Origin: a candidate division TA06 bacterium DG_78
GTDB taxonomy: Bacteria; Hydrothermota; Tepidihabitantia; SM23-42
NCBI GenBank assembly: GCA_001303225.1
Contig: LJNI01000017.1
Location: forward strand, 1 to 20,205
Length of the DNA stretch: 20,205 nt
Direction of reading: 5' to 3'
The notes under the pieces are model-generated. The model saw only the letters and a program-made list of their open reading frames with translations, was not told the origin of the DNA and made no database searches. Made by a program: the position numbers and the translations under genes. Shown one piece after another: positions 1 through 7,021 of this stretch (its first letter is position 1; every line of letters begins with the position of its first letter).

Positions 1-413
1 CCGTGTATTTTTGCTGCTTCGTCTTTTAACAGAATATTTTCGTAGTATCGTCGATTCTCTTCAGTAATTCTATTTAAAAAAGTTATTAATTGTTCAACAT
101 CAAATGGTTTTGTAAGAAAATCATAGGCGCCGAGTTTCATCGCCTCGACTGCTTTGTCAATCGTTCCAAAGGCTGTCATGATAACACATTTTGTGTCAGT
201 ATCAAATTTTTTAAATTCACGCAAGAGATCAATGCCTTCCATGTCAGGTAAACGTAAATCAATGAGGGCGATTTCGATCTTTTCTTTTTTAAATACCTGC
301 AACGCTTCCCTGCCTCTTTTCACCAATTTCACAGTGAGTCCAGCGTCTTCTAGTGTGCTCTTGAGCATATCACCAAAACTAGCTTTATCTTCAATGATTA
401 ACACGTTAGCCAT
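1..413 (-). CDS. Response regulator, NtrC-like, receiver domain only (3' end outside window)
   Basis: The visible 137 codons form a complete CheY-like receiver domain. It has an acidic pair at E8-D9 (more often D-D or E-D in the family), the phospho-acceptor D52 in the motif LIDLRLPDMEG, the conserved T80 (MTAFG) and K102 (TKPF). After about residue 118 a helical linker (ENRRYYENILLKDE) runs off the window. This linker resembles that of sigma-54-dependent AAA+ activators, so the full protein is probably an NtrC-type enhancer-binding regulator; that part is inference, because the AAA+ and HTH domains are not visible. The ATG lies 3 bases after the thiC stop, with an AGAGGAAG ribosome site inside the end of thiC, so it is the third gene of that operon. 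No histidine kinase is visible. Confidence 0.9.
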   Translation of the reverse strand, partial: MANVLIIEDKASFGDMLKSTLEDAGLTVKLVKRGREALQVFKKEKIEIALIDLRLPDMEGIDLLREFKKFDTDTKCVIMTAFGTIDKAVEAMKLGAYDFLTKPFDVEQLITFLNRITEENRRYYENILLKDEAAKIH

Positions 414-416
414 GGC

Positions 417-1676
417 TCACTTCCTCTGAGATTTTTCCATAACCTCTTTTGTTTTTTTCATTGCACAAAATTCACCGCACATCGTGCAGGTATGGTTTGA
501 TTTTGAACGGGAGCGCTTAAAGATTTTTTTGGCTTTTGTAGTATCAGCCAAAAGTTTAAAGACTTTTTGCCAATTGAGTGCATAACGTGCCTTTGAAACC
601 TCACGATCAATGTGTTTGGCACCTTCAAAACCTTTGGCAATATCTGCGGCATGTGCTGCTAGCCGTGAGGCAATAACGCCTTCGCGTACCTCTTCGACTG
701 TGGGCAATCCGAGATGTTCTGATGGAGTAACATAACACAAGTAGTCAGCTCCATAGTACGCTGCCAGAGCACCACCAATTGCAGAGACGATGTGGTCGTA
801 GCCAGCACCGATATCTGTGACGAGCGGACCTAATACGTAAAAAGGTGCACCATCACAGATATTTTTCTCAAGACGGATATTCGCCTCGATCTCGTGAATA
901 GGGATATGCCCAGGACCCTCCACCATTACCGAGACGTGTGCGCGTCGCGCTCTTTTGACGAGTTCACCAATTACGATCAATTCCCTGATCTGGTATTGAT
1001 CAGTAGCATCAGCAATTGAACCTGGTCTGAGTCCATCACCGAGACTCAAGGTCGCATTATATTTTTTTGCCAAATCTAAGAGCCGGTCATAGTATTCATA
1101 CAGAGGGTTTTCCCTTTTATGGTACGACATCCATTCGATCATCATTGAACCGCCTCGACTCACGACACCACACACGCGTTTTTTCCGCTTCATTCCTTTA
1201 ATACTCTCTCTGGTAACACCACAATGCACGGTTATAAAGTCAACACCGTCATCAAGGTGACGCTCGATCACCTCAAATATTTCGTCTACTGAAGCCTTGA
1301 TAAAAGACTTCTTCTTCTTTCGTGCTTCGATTGCCACTTGATAAATCGGTACTGTTCCTATTGGTACAGAAGACGCTCGTACGATTTCTCTTCTGATACG
1401 ATCAACATTTCCACCAGTGGAGAGATCCATGACAGTATCTGCACCAGCCTCAATTGCTGTAGTTAGTTTTTTTAACTCATAGTTCAAACGCGCGACATCA
1501 GGAGACGTTCCAATATTCGCATTCACTTTGGTGCGTAATCCTTTACCAATCGCAAGTGGAGCGATGCGGTGTTTACGGTTTTTTATGAGAACGATGTAAC
1601 CTTTCCTGATACCTGATGTGAGGAGTCGGATAGATATCTGTTCTTTTTTGGCAACTGTGCGGAGTCCATCAGACAT
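417..1676 (-). CDS. thiC: Phosphomethylpyrimidine synthase ThiC
   Basis: ThiC is a non-canonical radical SAM enzyme that converts aminoimidazole ribotide to hydroxymethylpyrimidine phosphate (HMP-P), the pyrimidine half of thiamin. Visible family motifs in order are NANIGTS (52-58), HCGV (151-154), SRGGS (173-177), GDGLRPG (213-219), EGPGH (253-257), GPLVTDIGAGYDH (283-295) and the C-terminal Fe-S motif C397-x2-C400-x4-C404. At 419 residues it is the short form, lacking the long N-terminal domain of the roughly 630-residue E. coli enzyme. The start codon overlaps the upstream stop as TAATG, so translation is coupled to the small gene before it. The transcript has no room for a TPP riboswitch (see findings). 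Confidence 0.97.
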   Translation of the reverse strand: MSDGLRTVAKKEQISIRLLTSGIRKGYIVLIKNRKHRIAPLAIGKGLRTKVNANIGTSPDVARLNYELKKLTTAIEAGADTVMDLSTGGNVDRIRREIVRASSVPIGTVPIYQVAIEARKKKKSFIKASVDEIFEVIERHLDDGVDFITVHCGVTRESIKGMKRKKRVCGVVSRGGSMMIEWMSYHKRENPLYEYYDRLLDLAKKYNATLSLGDGLRPGSIADATDQYQIRELIVIGELVKRARRAHVSVMVEGPGHIPIHEIEANIRLEKNICDGAPFYVLGPLVTDIGAGYDHIVSAIGGALAAYYGADYLCYVTPSEHLGLPTVEEVREGVIASRLAAHAADIAKGFEGAKHIDREVSKARYALNWQKVFKLLADTTKAKKIFKRSRSKSNHTCTMCGEFCAMKKTKEVMEKSQRK

Positions 1677-1918
1677 TACATATTCTCCACTGGTACTCCG
1701 AGCGATGTTTTTGGGACCGCAGCTGAGACAAATTTGAGAATGAATGACATTGCCTTTTCTTCGTTGGGTGCTTCAAACGTCACAATGAAGTCAGGTTTGC
1801 CAAAAAGACTTAAAAACTCCCTGATTTTGATATCTTCAGGAACATCGAGCGATCTGATGATGCTTTGTAATTCGTCGACTTTTCCTGGTATGACATCCAG
1901 CGTTGATACAAAAATCAT
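1676..1918 (-). CDS. Small GYD/ACT-like ferredoxin-fold protein, first gene of the thiC operon
   Basis: An 80-residue protein with alternating beta and alpha pattern: a first strand MIFVSTLDV, a helix rich in charged residues, a central strand-turn SLFGKPDFIVTFEAPN, a second helix, and a C-terminal strand. The central G-x-x-D-hydrophobic-hydrophobic-x-x-x-E-A-P pattern resembles GYD-domain proteins and the ligand-binding half of Lrp/AsnC regulators, both small oligomeric ferredoxin-like folds. No DNA-binding domain is present. The start has a strong AAGGAGG site 5-8 bases upstream and sits just downstream of a near-perfect promoter. Its stop overlaps the thiC start (TAATG). Function is unknown; a sensory or scaffolding role for the thiC operon is only a guess from position. 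The family assignment is from pattern memory and is moderate. Confidence 0.8.
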   Translation of the reverse strand: MIFVSTLDVIPGKVDELQSIIRSLDVPEDIKIREFLSLFGKPDFIVTFEAPNEEKAMSFILKFVSAAVPKTSLGVPVENM

Positions 1919-1936
1919 TCTTCCTCCTTACCAATT

Positions 1937-1964
1937 ATTATAGTCGGAAAACAATTCTTGTCAA
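1937..1964 (-). promoter_or_regulatory. Sigma-70-type promoter of the thiC operon
   Basis: On the minus strand, TTGACA (1964-1959), a 16-bp spacer, and TATAAT (1942-1937) both match consensus perfectly. The predicted transcription start is near 1930, leaving a leader of only about 12 nt that consists mostly of the ribosome site before the ATG at 1918. Confidence 0.88.
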
Positions 1965-2033
1965 TTATCTGAACAGGAATTGTTCTTAATTACAGCGTTT
2001 TTTGTTGATTCTAGAGGCACATAACATCCAATA

Positions 2034-2061
2034 TTGACAGCAACGCTATTATACGTACAAT
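2034..2061 (+). promoter_or_regulatory. Promoter of the EF-Tu-domain-2-like gene
   Basis: TTGACA (2034-2039), a 16-bp spacer and TACAAT (2056-2061). Predicted start near 2068; the leader of about 12 nt carries GGAGGAG (2071-2077) directly before the ATG at 2080. It diverges from the thiC-operon promoter. Confidence 0.8.
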
Positions 2062-2079
2062 AGCATCAGAGGAGGAGAC

Positions 2080-2334
2080 ATGGAAAAACTAATCGGAAAG
2101 ATTACCCATTATTTCAATAAAATCAGTGTTGGCATAATAGAAATTACAGAAGGTGAATTAGCAGTTGGTGATACTATTCATATCAAGGGCCATACTACAG
2201 ATTTTACCCAAACCGTTACATCAATGCAGATCGAGCATGAAAATATTGAAAAGGCGAAAAAAGGTGATAGTATTGGGTTAAAAGTTGATAGCCATGTTCA
2301 CGAAAAAGACGAGGTATATAAGGTAACAGAATAA
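2080..2334 (+). CDS. EF-Tu domain-2-like single beta-barrel protein
   Basis: An 84-residue protein consisting of only the translation-factor domain-2 barrel. Features seen are the opening GKITHYFNKISVGIIEI, the ELAVGDTIHIKGHTTDF segment (typical of the L-x-V-G-D-x-I-x-I-x-G barrel turn), and AKKGDSIGLKVDSHVHEKDEVYKV (split here only by description, residues about 59-82), matching the A-x-x-G-D-x-x-G-L motif of EF-Tu and EF-G. No G domain is present. Such stand-alone proteins are usually annotated as translation elongation factor-like, with no known biochemical function. The start is supported by a GGAGGAG site and its own promoter. It is a single-gene unit; the stretch after it is non-coding. 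Confidence 0.85.
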   Translation: MEKLIGKITHYFNKISVGIIEITEGELAVGDTIHIKGHTTDFTQTVTSMQIEHENIEKAKKGDSIGLKVDSHVHEKDEVYKVTE

Positions 2335-2339
2335 TTACA

Positions 2340-2535
2340 TATACCAAAATCTAAATGACAAATGAATTTTAAATGCTTAAATGTAAAATTTTGATATTTG
2401 AAATTTAGTATTGATTCGACATTTGTGCCGAAAAATTTCCAAGGCTAATTTTTCGAGCATCCTCCCTTACAGGACTTTAGGCGAAAATCTAATCTCATTT
2501 CATTTCGATGATTTTCGGGAAAATTTGTCATTTGA
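2340..2535. repeat. AT-rich intergenic element with nested inverted repeats
   Basis: The 248-base gap between the convergent 3' ends at 2334 and 2583 holds no convincing gene. It contains three perfect inverted-repeat pairs: an outer 11-bp pair (2353-2363 with 2523-2533), a 9-bp hairpin CGAAAAATT/AATTTTTCG (2429-2437 with 2447-2455) and an 8-bp pair CGAAAATC/GATTTTCG (2482-2489 with 2510-2517). Folded together they would give a closed, two-armed structure. The arms are AT-rich, so chance pairing is possible. None of the stems is followed by a clear T-tract, so these are not standard terminators. Confidence 0.5.
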
Positions 2536-2582
2536 CTTTAGAACAGCAACGTTAGTATTTAATTTGATATCAGCATATAGGA

Positions 2583-4229
2583 TCAGACTTTAATCCCCCT
2601 ATCAATAAACAGGTGTCGTTTAATCTTTTTGGTGGTGGTCTTAGGAAATTCCTCTTCTCTTATTTCAAATTTGGTGATCCGCTTATATGCAGGCAACAAG
2701 TCATTGACCTTCCTTACTTCTTCTTTGAACATAATCTCAACATCTTCTTCACTTAAGGTCACACCTTTAGAAGCACTATATTCTTCGAGTAGCTCATAGT
2801 TTGGAAAGATGAGTGCACATATCAATTCTTTTTTTGTGTCAGGGTCAATCCTTGGAATTACCAAGACTTCGTTTATCCATTGACTCTTTACCAATTTTTC
2901 TTCTATTTCCTCAGGATAGATATTTTTGCCTGTTTGTGTAACAATGATACTCTTTATGCGTCCTGTAATATATAAATATCCCTCTTCGTCCATATGTCCT
3001 AAATCACCAGTATGGAACCATCCATCTTTTAATACTTCGTCGGTTGCTTTTTGATTCTTGTAATAACCGAGCATGACATTAGGACCGCGGATCAAGATTT
3101 CACCTATACCACCTTCACCAGGTTTATCGATTTTGACCTCAACACCAGGTATTGGTACGCCGACTGAGGCAACTTTTGGTTTTTCCAGCGGACTCACTGA
3201 AACTACGGGCGACGTCTCGGTTAAGCCGTACCCCTGGATAATTGGGAGTGCCAGGAGTTCTAGACCACGCGCAACTTTTTCTGTAAGTGCGGCACCACCA
3301 GCACATGCAATCCGTATATTGCCAAGGCCCATTTCTCTACGCACTTTTCCAAAAAGTGGTTTTCGTAAGAATTTAAAGACCGAACCTATACCACTCAGTG
3401 TATTAAAAATGACTTTAGTTGGTATAGATGCAGCTGCTACCTTTCTATAGACTGCACCGAGGAATTTTTCAAAGAGGAGTGGCACTGCAATTAAACATGA
3501 GACATGTGCTTCTTTCATTGTTGCCACAATGTCTTTTGGCTTAAGACTTGCCGGATAGTATACTGCTGCGCCTTTGTAGAGAGGTAAGAGAAAACCAGCC
3601 GTGCCTTCGAACGTATGATGCATGGGAATAATTGAAACCAGAGTGTCTTTTTCATTAACAACAATCAATCGGTCGATGGATTCAAGGTTGCTTACGATGT
3701 TAGTATGGCTGAGCATAACTGCTTTTGAAGTACCGGTCGTACCAGAGGTGAAAATGAGTACAGCCAGCGAATGTGGATCAACCTCGGGATCGGGATAACT
3801 CTTAGTTGCCTTTAATTTTTTGATATCCTCCATAGGTATGATATATTTAAGATTACCCAGTTCAGGTTTGACTTCTTCAATCTTATCGATACAGTTATCT
3901 GCACAGAAGACTCCTTTTGTTTCGCTCTGTCGCATGATATGAATGATTTCGGCATCTGATGACATGCGATCGACAGGCACACAGATAAGGCCAGCTCGAA
4001 CGATAGCCAAATAACTGATCGCCCATTCAGGTCGATTTTCACCGAACACTGCAAATTTATCGCCTTTTTTCAACCTCATTCCTAAGAGATAATTTTTTAG
4101 CTTTATCACTTCGTCTTTGAGTTGAGCATAGGTATATGCAGTATCCTCTTTCTTTAGTGCTAATTTATTAGGGAAATTTTTGACCGACTTTTCAAAAATT
4201 TCGCCTAATAGTTTTATCTCATCGTTCAT
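2583..4229 (-). CDS. Long-chain fatty acid-CoA ligase-like AMP-forming synthetase
   Basis: A 548-residue ANL-superfamily enzyme that would activate a carboxylate (probably a fatty acid) with ATP to an acyl-AMP and then an acyl-CoA. Motifs seen are the phosphate loop TSGTTGTSK (161-169), the GYGLTETSPVVS motif in the middle, the hinge region with GWFHTGDLG and YITGRIKSIIVTQTGKNIYP, and the C-terminal catalytic-lysine region TTTKKIKR (lysine about 535; the usual glycine before it is a lysine here). Length is normal for the long-chain class; substrate cannot be read from sequence. The ATG overlaps the EIIA stop as ATGA and has an AAAGGAT site. It is the last gene of the hpf-hprK-EIIA operon, an unusual partner for PTS regulators. 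Confidence 0.92.
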   Translation of the reverse strand: MNDEIKLLGEIFEKSVKNFPNKLALKKEDTAYTYAQLKDEVIKLKNYLLGMRLKKGDKFAVFGENRPEWAISYLAIVRAGLICVPVDRMSSDAEIIHIMRQSETKGVFCADNCIDKIEEVKPELGNLKYIIPMEDIKKLKATKSYPDPEVDPHSLAVLIFTSGTTGTSKAVMLSHTNIVSNLESIDRLIVVNEKDTLVSIIPMHHTFEGTAGFLLPLYKGAAVYYPASLKPKDIVATMKEAHVSCLIAVPLLFEKFLGAVYRKVAAASIPTKVIFNTLSGIGSVFKFLRKPLFGKVRREMGLGNIRIACAGGAALTEKVARGLELLALPIIQGYGLTETSPVVSVSPLEKPKVASVGVPIPGVEVKIDKPGEGGIGEILIRGPNVMLGYYKNQKATDEVLKDGWFHTGDLGHMDEEGYLYITGRIKSIIVTQTGKNIYPEEIEEKLVKSQWINEVLVIPRIDPDTKKELICALIFPNYELLEEYSASKGVTLSEEDVEIMFKEEVRKVNDLLPAYKRITKFEIREEEFPKTTTKKIKRHLFIDRGIKV

Positions 4230-4615
4230 GTTCTATCCTTTAATTGAAAAATGTTTTCTCTGCCTTTTTTTAAAAGAATTGGAACGAGTTCACTCGCGGT
4301 ATGTTTATTCCTGAGCATGAAGAATTCAAGGATGATTGGTAGGTTCACACCACAGATGATATTCAACGATTTGGCTTTTTTCAATAAATGATAACAAGAA
4401 ATTGTACAACTTCCACCAGGTAAGTCGACAAAAATGATTGTATCCTGTTTGCCGCTCTGATCGAGCATCTGCTCGATTTTTTCTCGCAGAACTTCTCCTG
4501 ACAGACCGATATTTGTAATGACTTTAACGTCTGGTTGTTTACCCACGATTTGTTCAGCAGTGGTGAGCATAGCTCGTGCAAAATCACCGTGACCAATGAT
4601 AATTCCTCTGACCAT
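4226..4615 (-). CDS. PTS mannose-type EIIA domain protein
   Basis: A 129-residue protein of the EIIA(Man) family, cytoplasmic phosphocarriers that accept phosphate from HPr. The phosphorylatable histidine is H9 in the opening strand GIIIGHGDFA. The conserved IIFVDLPGGSCTIS segment (about residues 60-73) forms part of the active-site surface. The protein is a lone A domain without the EIIB part, and no EIIB, EIIC or EIID gene lies nearby, which fits a regulatory rather than a sugar-transporting role (inference). It starts 4 bases after hprK ends and overlaps the acyl-CoA synthetase start by ATGA. EI and HPr are not in this window. Confidence 0.93.
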   Translation of the reverse strand: MVRGIIIGHGDFARAMLTTAEQIVGKQPDVKVITNIGLSGEVLREKIEQMLDQSGKQDTIIFVDLPGGSCTISCYHLLKKAKSLNIICGVNLPIILEFFMLRNKHTASELVPILLKKGRENIFQLKDRT

Positions 4616-4619
4616 TCTC

Positions 4620-5600
4620 CTATTCTATATCTTCGTCGTAGTGCATGCCCAATCTTCTATCGCCAGTCAATACTCGCTTTAGTTCTCGGTCAAATTCCTT
4701 GGCTGAGCTGATACCCTTCAGTTCCAATAAGTAGTTCATGGCTATAATTTCAGCAATGACTGAGATATTTTTGCCTGGCGTGAGTGGTATCACAATGCGA
4801 GGGAGGGGTAGTCCAAGGATCTGTTTTGTTTCTTTTTTTAACCCGGTTCGGTCATATTCTCCCCTTGTTTCTTTATAAAAAACAAGTTCGATGACCATCT
4901 CAATCCGTTTTCTGAGACGAACAGCCTTTATACCAAATATTCTAAAAATATCAACAATCCCGACACCTCTAATTTCAATGTGGTGCCTCAAGAGGCTGCT
5001 CTTTTCAGCACCTGAACCAATCAGAATACCGCCCCTGCGAACAATCTTGACCAAATCATCAGCAACGAGGCGGTGCCCACGTTCAATTAAATCGAGAGCG
5101 CACTCACTCTTGCCAGTACCTGGTTTACCGAGAAAGAGCATACCGACACCATATATATCAACGAGTGTTCCTTGAATAAACTCTGTTGGAGCAAGTTTGA
5201 AGTCGAGGTAGGTGGAAAGAGCGTGGATAAAAGGAGTTGTTGACATTGGTGTTCGGAAGATGGGTATTTTCCTGCGTGCCGCCTCCTCAACAAATTTTTT
5301 ATTGATGCTCTTATTTTTGGTAATAATGACACAAGGTGTGCCTAATTTCATTACAGTAGCGATGCGTTGGTCTCTTATTTTTTTTGACAGTGTTTTTATA
5401 AAATTCGTTTCCGTTTTTCCAATAATCAAAATGCGGTCACTCAAAAAGTAACCAGTGTAGCCAGCGAGGGCGAGCCCTGGCCGGAAAATATCAGAGGTGG
5501 TTAGTTTTCTTTTGCTGAGAATACTGTGACCTGTAATAATCTCGAGTGAAAAATCTTCTTTTTTCTCACGGTAAAGTGTTTCAGCAGTTATACTTTTCAT
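4620..5600 (-). CDS. hprK: HPr kinase/phosphorylase
   Basis: A 326-residue bifunctional enzyme of the family that phosphorylates and dephosphorylates HPr on serine. The N-terminal half (1-130) is the MurF-like domain. The C-terminal catalytic half has a Walker A loop GKPGTGKSE (158-166; family form usually G-x-S-G-I-G-K-S-E), the acidic pair D181-D182 in VADDLV, and the family signature EIRGVGIVDIF (209-219). Unusual residues: the segment normally written H-G-V-L-V-D is Q143-GTLVD here, so the conserved histidine is glutamine; and the late P-x-x-P-G-R-N segment reads LTPGKN. The start overlaps the hpf stop by ATGA. Neighbours hpf and EIIA match the regulatory PTS clusters known from Proteobacteria. 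Confidence 0.93.
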   Translation of the reverse strand: MKSITAETLYREKKEDFSLEIITGHSILSKRKLTTSDIFRPGLALAGYTGYFLSDRILIIGKTETNFIKTLSKKIRDQRIATVMKLGTPCVIITKNKSINKKFVEEAARRKIPIFRTPMSTTPFIHALSTYLDFKLAPTEFIQGTLVDIYGVGMLFLGKPGTGKSECALDLIERGHRLVADDLVKIVRRGGILIGSGAEKSSLLRHHIEIRGVGIVDIFRIFGIKAVRLRKRIEMVIELVFYKETRGEYDRTGLKKETKQILGLPLPRIVIPLTPGKNISVIAEIIAMNYLLELKGISSAKEFDRELKRVLTGDRRLGMHYDEDIE

Positions 5601-5914
5601 TTTCTTTTTGTTTTTTGTGCTAATCTTTTACGCTCTCGAAATTTTGCTTCGTATTTATCCAGTTGTCGTTCAATTTTTTTAAAAACCTCATTGATACCTA
5701 AATAGAGGTCAGGATTTTTTACCTTGCTCGTGATAACTGAATGTTTTACTGATAGTGTGAGTTCGATGATACTTATTGATTTGTCCTTCTCTAAAACCAG
5801 ATTTCCATCGATGATGTTGTGTTCAAACCTATGCAATTTTGTCATTTTCTTTTGCGCGTGTTGACTTAAAGTATCTGATAGATCAAAGTTCCTTGCCGTA
5901 ATTTTTAAATCCAT
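5597..5914 (-). CDS. hpf: Ribosome hibernation promoting factor, short form
   Basis: A 105-residue HPF/YfiA-family protein that binds the 30S decoding region of idle ribosomes. It opens with the family strand MDLKITARNFDLSD, followed by a helix with a lysine-rich surface (HAQKKMTKLHRF), central beta strands and the helix DLYLGINEVFKKIERQLDKYE ahead of a basic tail. At this size it is the short form lacking the C-terminal dimerisation domain of long HPF. An AAAGGAGG site lies 6-8 bases before the ATG, and a perfect promoter overlaps the 3' end of the gene upstream, making hpf the first gene of a four-gene operon. The stop overlaps hprK by ATGA. Confidence 0.93.
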   Translation of the reverse strand: MDLKITARNFDLSDTLSQHAQKKMTKLHRFEHNIIDGNLVLEKDKSISIIELTLSVKHSVITSKVKNPDLYLGINEVFKKIERQLDKYEAKFRERKRLAQKTKRK

Positions 5915-5950
5915 AGAATACCTCCTTTTATTCTATATTGGGCGCACATT

Positions 5951-5978
5951 ATTATAATGATGATTTTCTTCCTGTCAA
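5951..5978 (-). promoter_or_regulatory. Promoter of the hpf-hprK-EIIA-acyl-CoA synthetase operon
   Basis: Minus strand TTGACA (5978-5973), 16-bp spacer, TATAAT (5956-5951). The -35 lies inside the last codons of the thiE gene, and the -10 overlaps its stop codon (5954-5952). The predicted leader is about 30 nt and contains the hpf ribosome site. Confidence 0.88.
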
Positions 5979-6971
5979 TGAACGTAGATTTTTTCTCAGA
6001 TTACCCTCGAAAAGATAGGAACATACTGCTATCCCGGACGCACCAGCGCGCAGGACTGCTTTATAATTTTTGTCAGTAATACCACCAACACCCACAACAG
6101 GTATGTCAACATTCTTACAAATCGATTTTAAAACCGATAGTCCACACACGGGAGCGTCTCTTTTGGTCCTCGTTTTGAATACAGCTCCGATGCCGATATA
6201 ATCAGCACCCTGTTTTTGTACCGTGAGTGCATCTTTTACAGTATGTGCTGATGCACCGATAATGGAGCCTGAACCTAATATAGTTCGTGCGACCTTTATT
6301 GGTATGTCGTGCAGTCCCAAGTGCACGCCATCGGCACGACACGCCTGTGCAATATCTATACGGTTGTTAATAATGAATTTTACGTGAGGCCTACTGATAG
6401 TTTTCTTGATTTTTTGTGCATAGGTGTAAAAGGTTTTGTCACTGAGTGTTTCTATTCTTAATTGTACCATGGTTACATCATTCTTTTCGAAAAATTTTAT
6501 AATTTCGCTAGGGCGATATTTGAACAAATATTTTTCATCGATGATTACATAGAGTCGAGGTGTGAATTTTCTTCTTAAAAATTCATTGATGTGGAGTTCG
6601 AGATCGTAGATTTCAAAGCGTAATTTTTTCAAACGGTTGCTGATTGCTATGTTGTGTGTCTTGAGTGTTTCTTCAATGATACGAGCAGCTTCTTTGGCTC
6701 TGGTTATGTTGGCGGTTATTACGTCATTAGGTGTTTTTTTGAGGCGGAGGTCGAACTGTGCTTTCCTGCCGAGATCATGCATGCTTTTCCGGAATGTAAC
6801 TATTTCGCCTAAGGGTAGTGCTTTTTTTATTTTTAAGAAATCATTTCTGATTTTTCGTATATTGGATAAAAGTTTTTTATTTTGGAGAGAGAATCGTATG
6901 ATATCTTCTGTAAACTTTAGTGATTCATCGAGACGATTTACATTTACATCGATAATTCGCTCAAATGGCAC
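5952..6971 (-). CDS. thiE: Fused ThiD2-like HMP-P kinase domain and ThiE thiamin-phosphate synthase
   Basis: A 339-residue two-domain protein. Residues about 1-135 match the ThiD2 domain: an opening IIDVNVNRLDESLKFTED and a later repeat of the pattern, ITANITRAKEAARIIEE. ThiD2 is described as a dedicated HMP-phosphate kinase. Residues about 138-328 are a ThiE TIM barrel: VQLR (169-172), GVHLGLHD (215-222), GASAHT (239-244), GIGAVFKTRTKRD (260-272) and GVGGI (294-298). Two positions known from the Bacillus enzyme differ: Q-L-R-x-K has glutamate (E174) for the lysine, and I-N-D-R has asparagine (N203) for the metal-binding aspartate. The start is GTG; no ribosome site precedes it, and the promoter -10 ends only 5 bp upstream, so it is probably translated leaderless. 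With thiC nearby it gives two separate thi transcription units. Confidence 0.9.
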   Translation of the reverse strand: MPFERIIDVNVNRLDESLKFTEDIIRFSLQNKKLLSNIRKIRNDFLKIKKALPLGEIVTFRKSMHDLGRKAQFDLRLKKTPNDVITANITRAKEAARIIEETLKTHNIAISNRLKKLRFEIYDLELHINEFLRRKFTPRLYVIIDEKYLFKYRPSEIIKFFEKNDVTMVQLRIETLSDKTFYTYAQKIKKTISRPHVKFIINNRIDIAQACRADGVHLGLHDIPIKVARTILGSGSIIGASAHTVKDALTVQKQGADYIGIGAVFKTRTKRDAPVCGLSVLKSICKNVDIPVVGVGGITDKNYKAVLRAGASGIAVCSYLFEGNLRKNLRSLTGRKSSL

Positions 6972-6976
6972 AGTAA

Positions 6977-7004
6977 ATTATAGCTAATTAGATTTTTATG
7001 TCAA
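6977..7004 (-). promoter_or_regulatory. Promoter of thiE, predicted leaderless transcript
   Basis: Minus strand TTGACA (7004-6999), 16-bp spacer, TATAAT (6982-6977). The GTG start codon begins at 6971, five bases after the -10, so transcription should start at or next to the start codon. No Shine-Dalgarno sequence is present. Confidence 0.85.
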
Positions 7005-7021
7005 GAATGATGTGCATAAGG

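Noticed and set aside
154..429. A 91-codon plus-strand frame
   Set aside because: Antisense to the response regulator receiver domain, whose motifs are unmistakable on the minus strand.
2411..2593. A 60-codon plus-strand frame after the EF-Tu-like gene
   Set aside because: It runs through the inverted repeats, has no ribosome site and an unusual composition; better read as non-coding.
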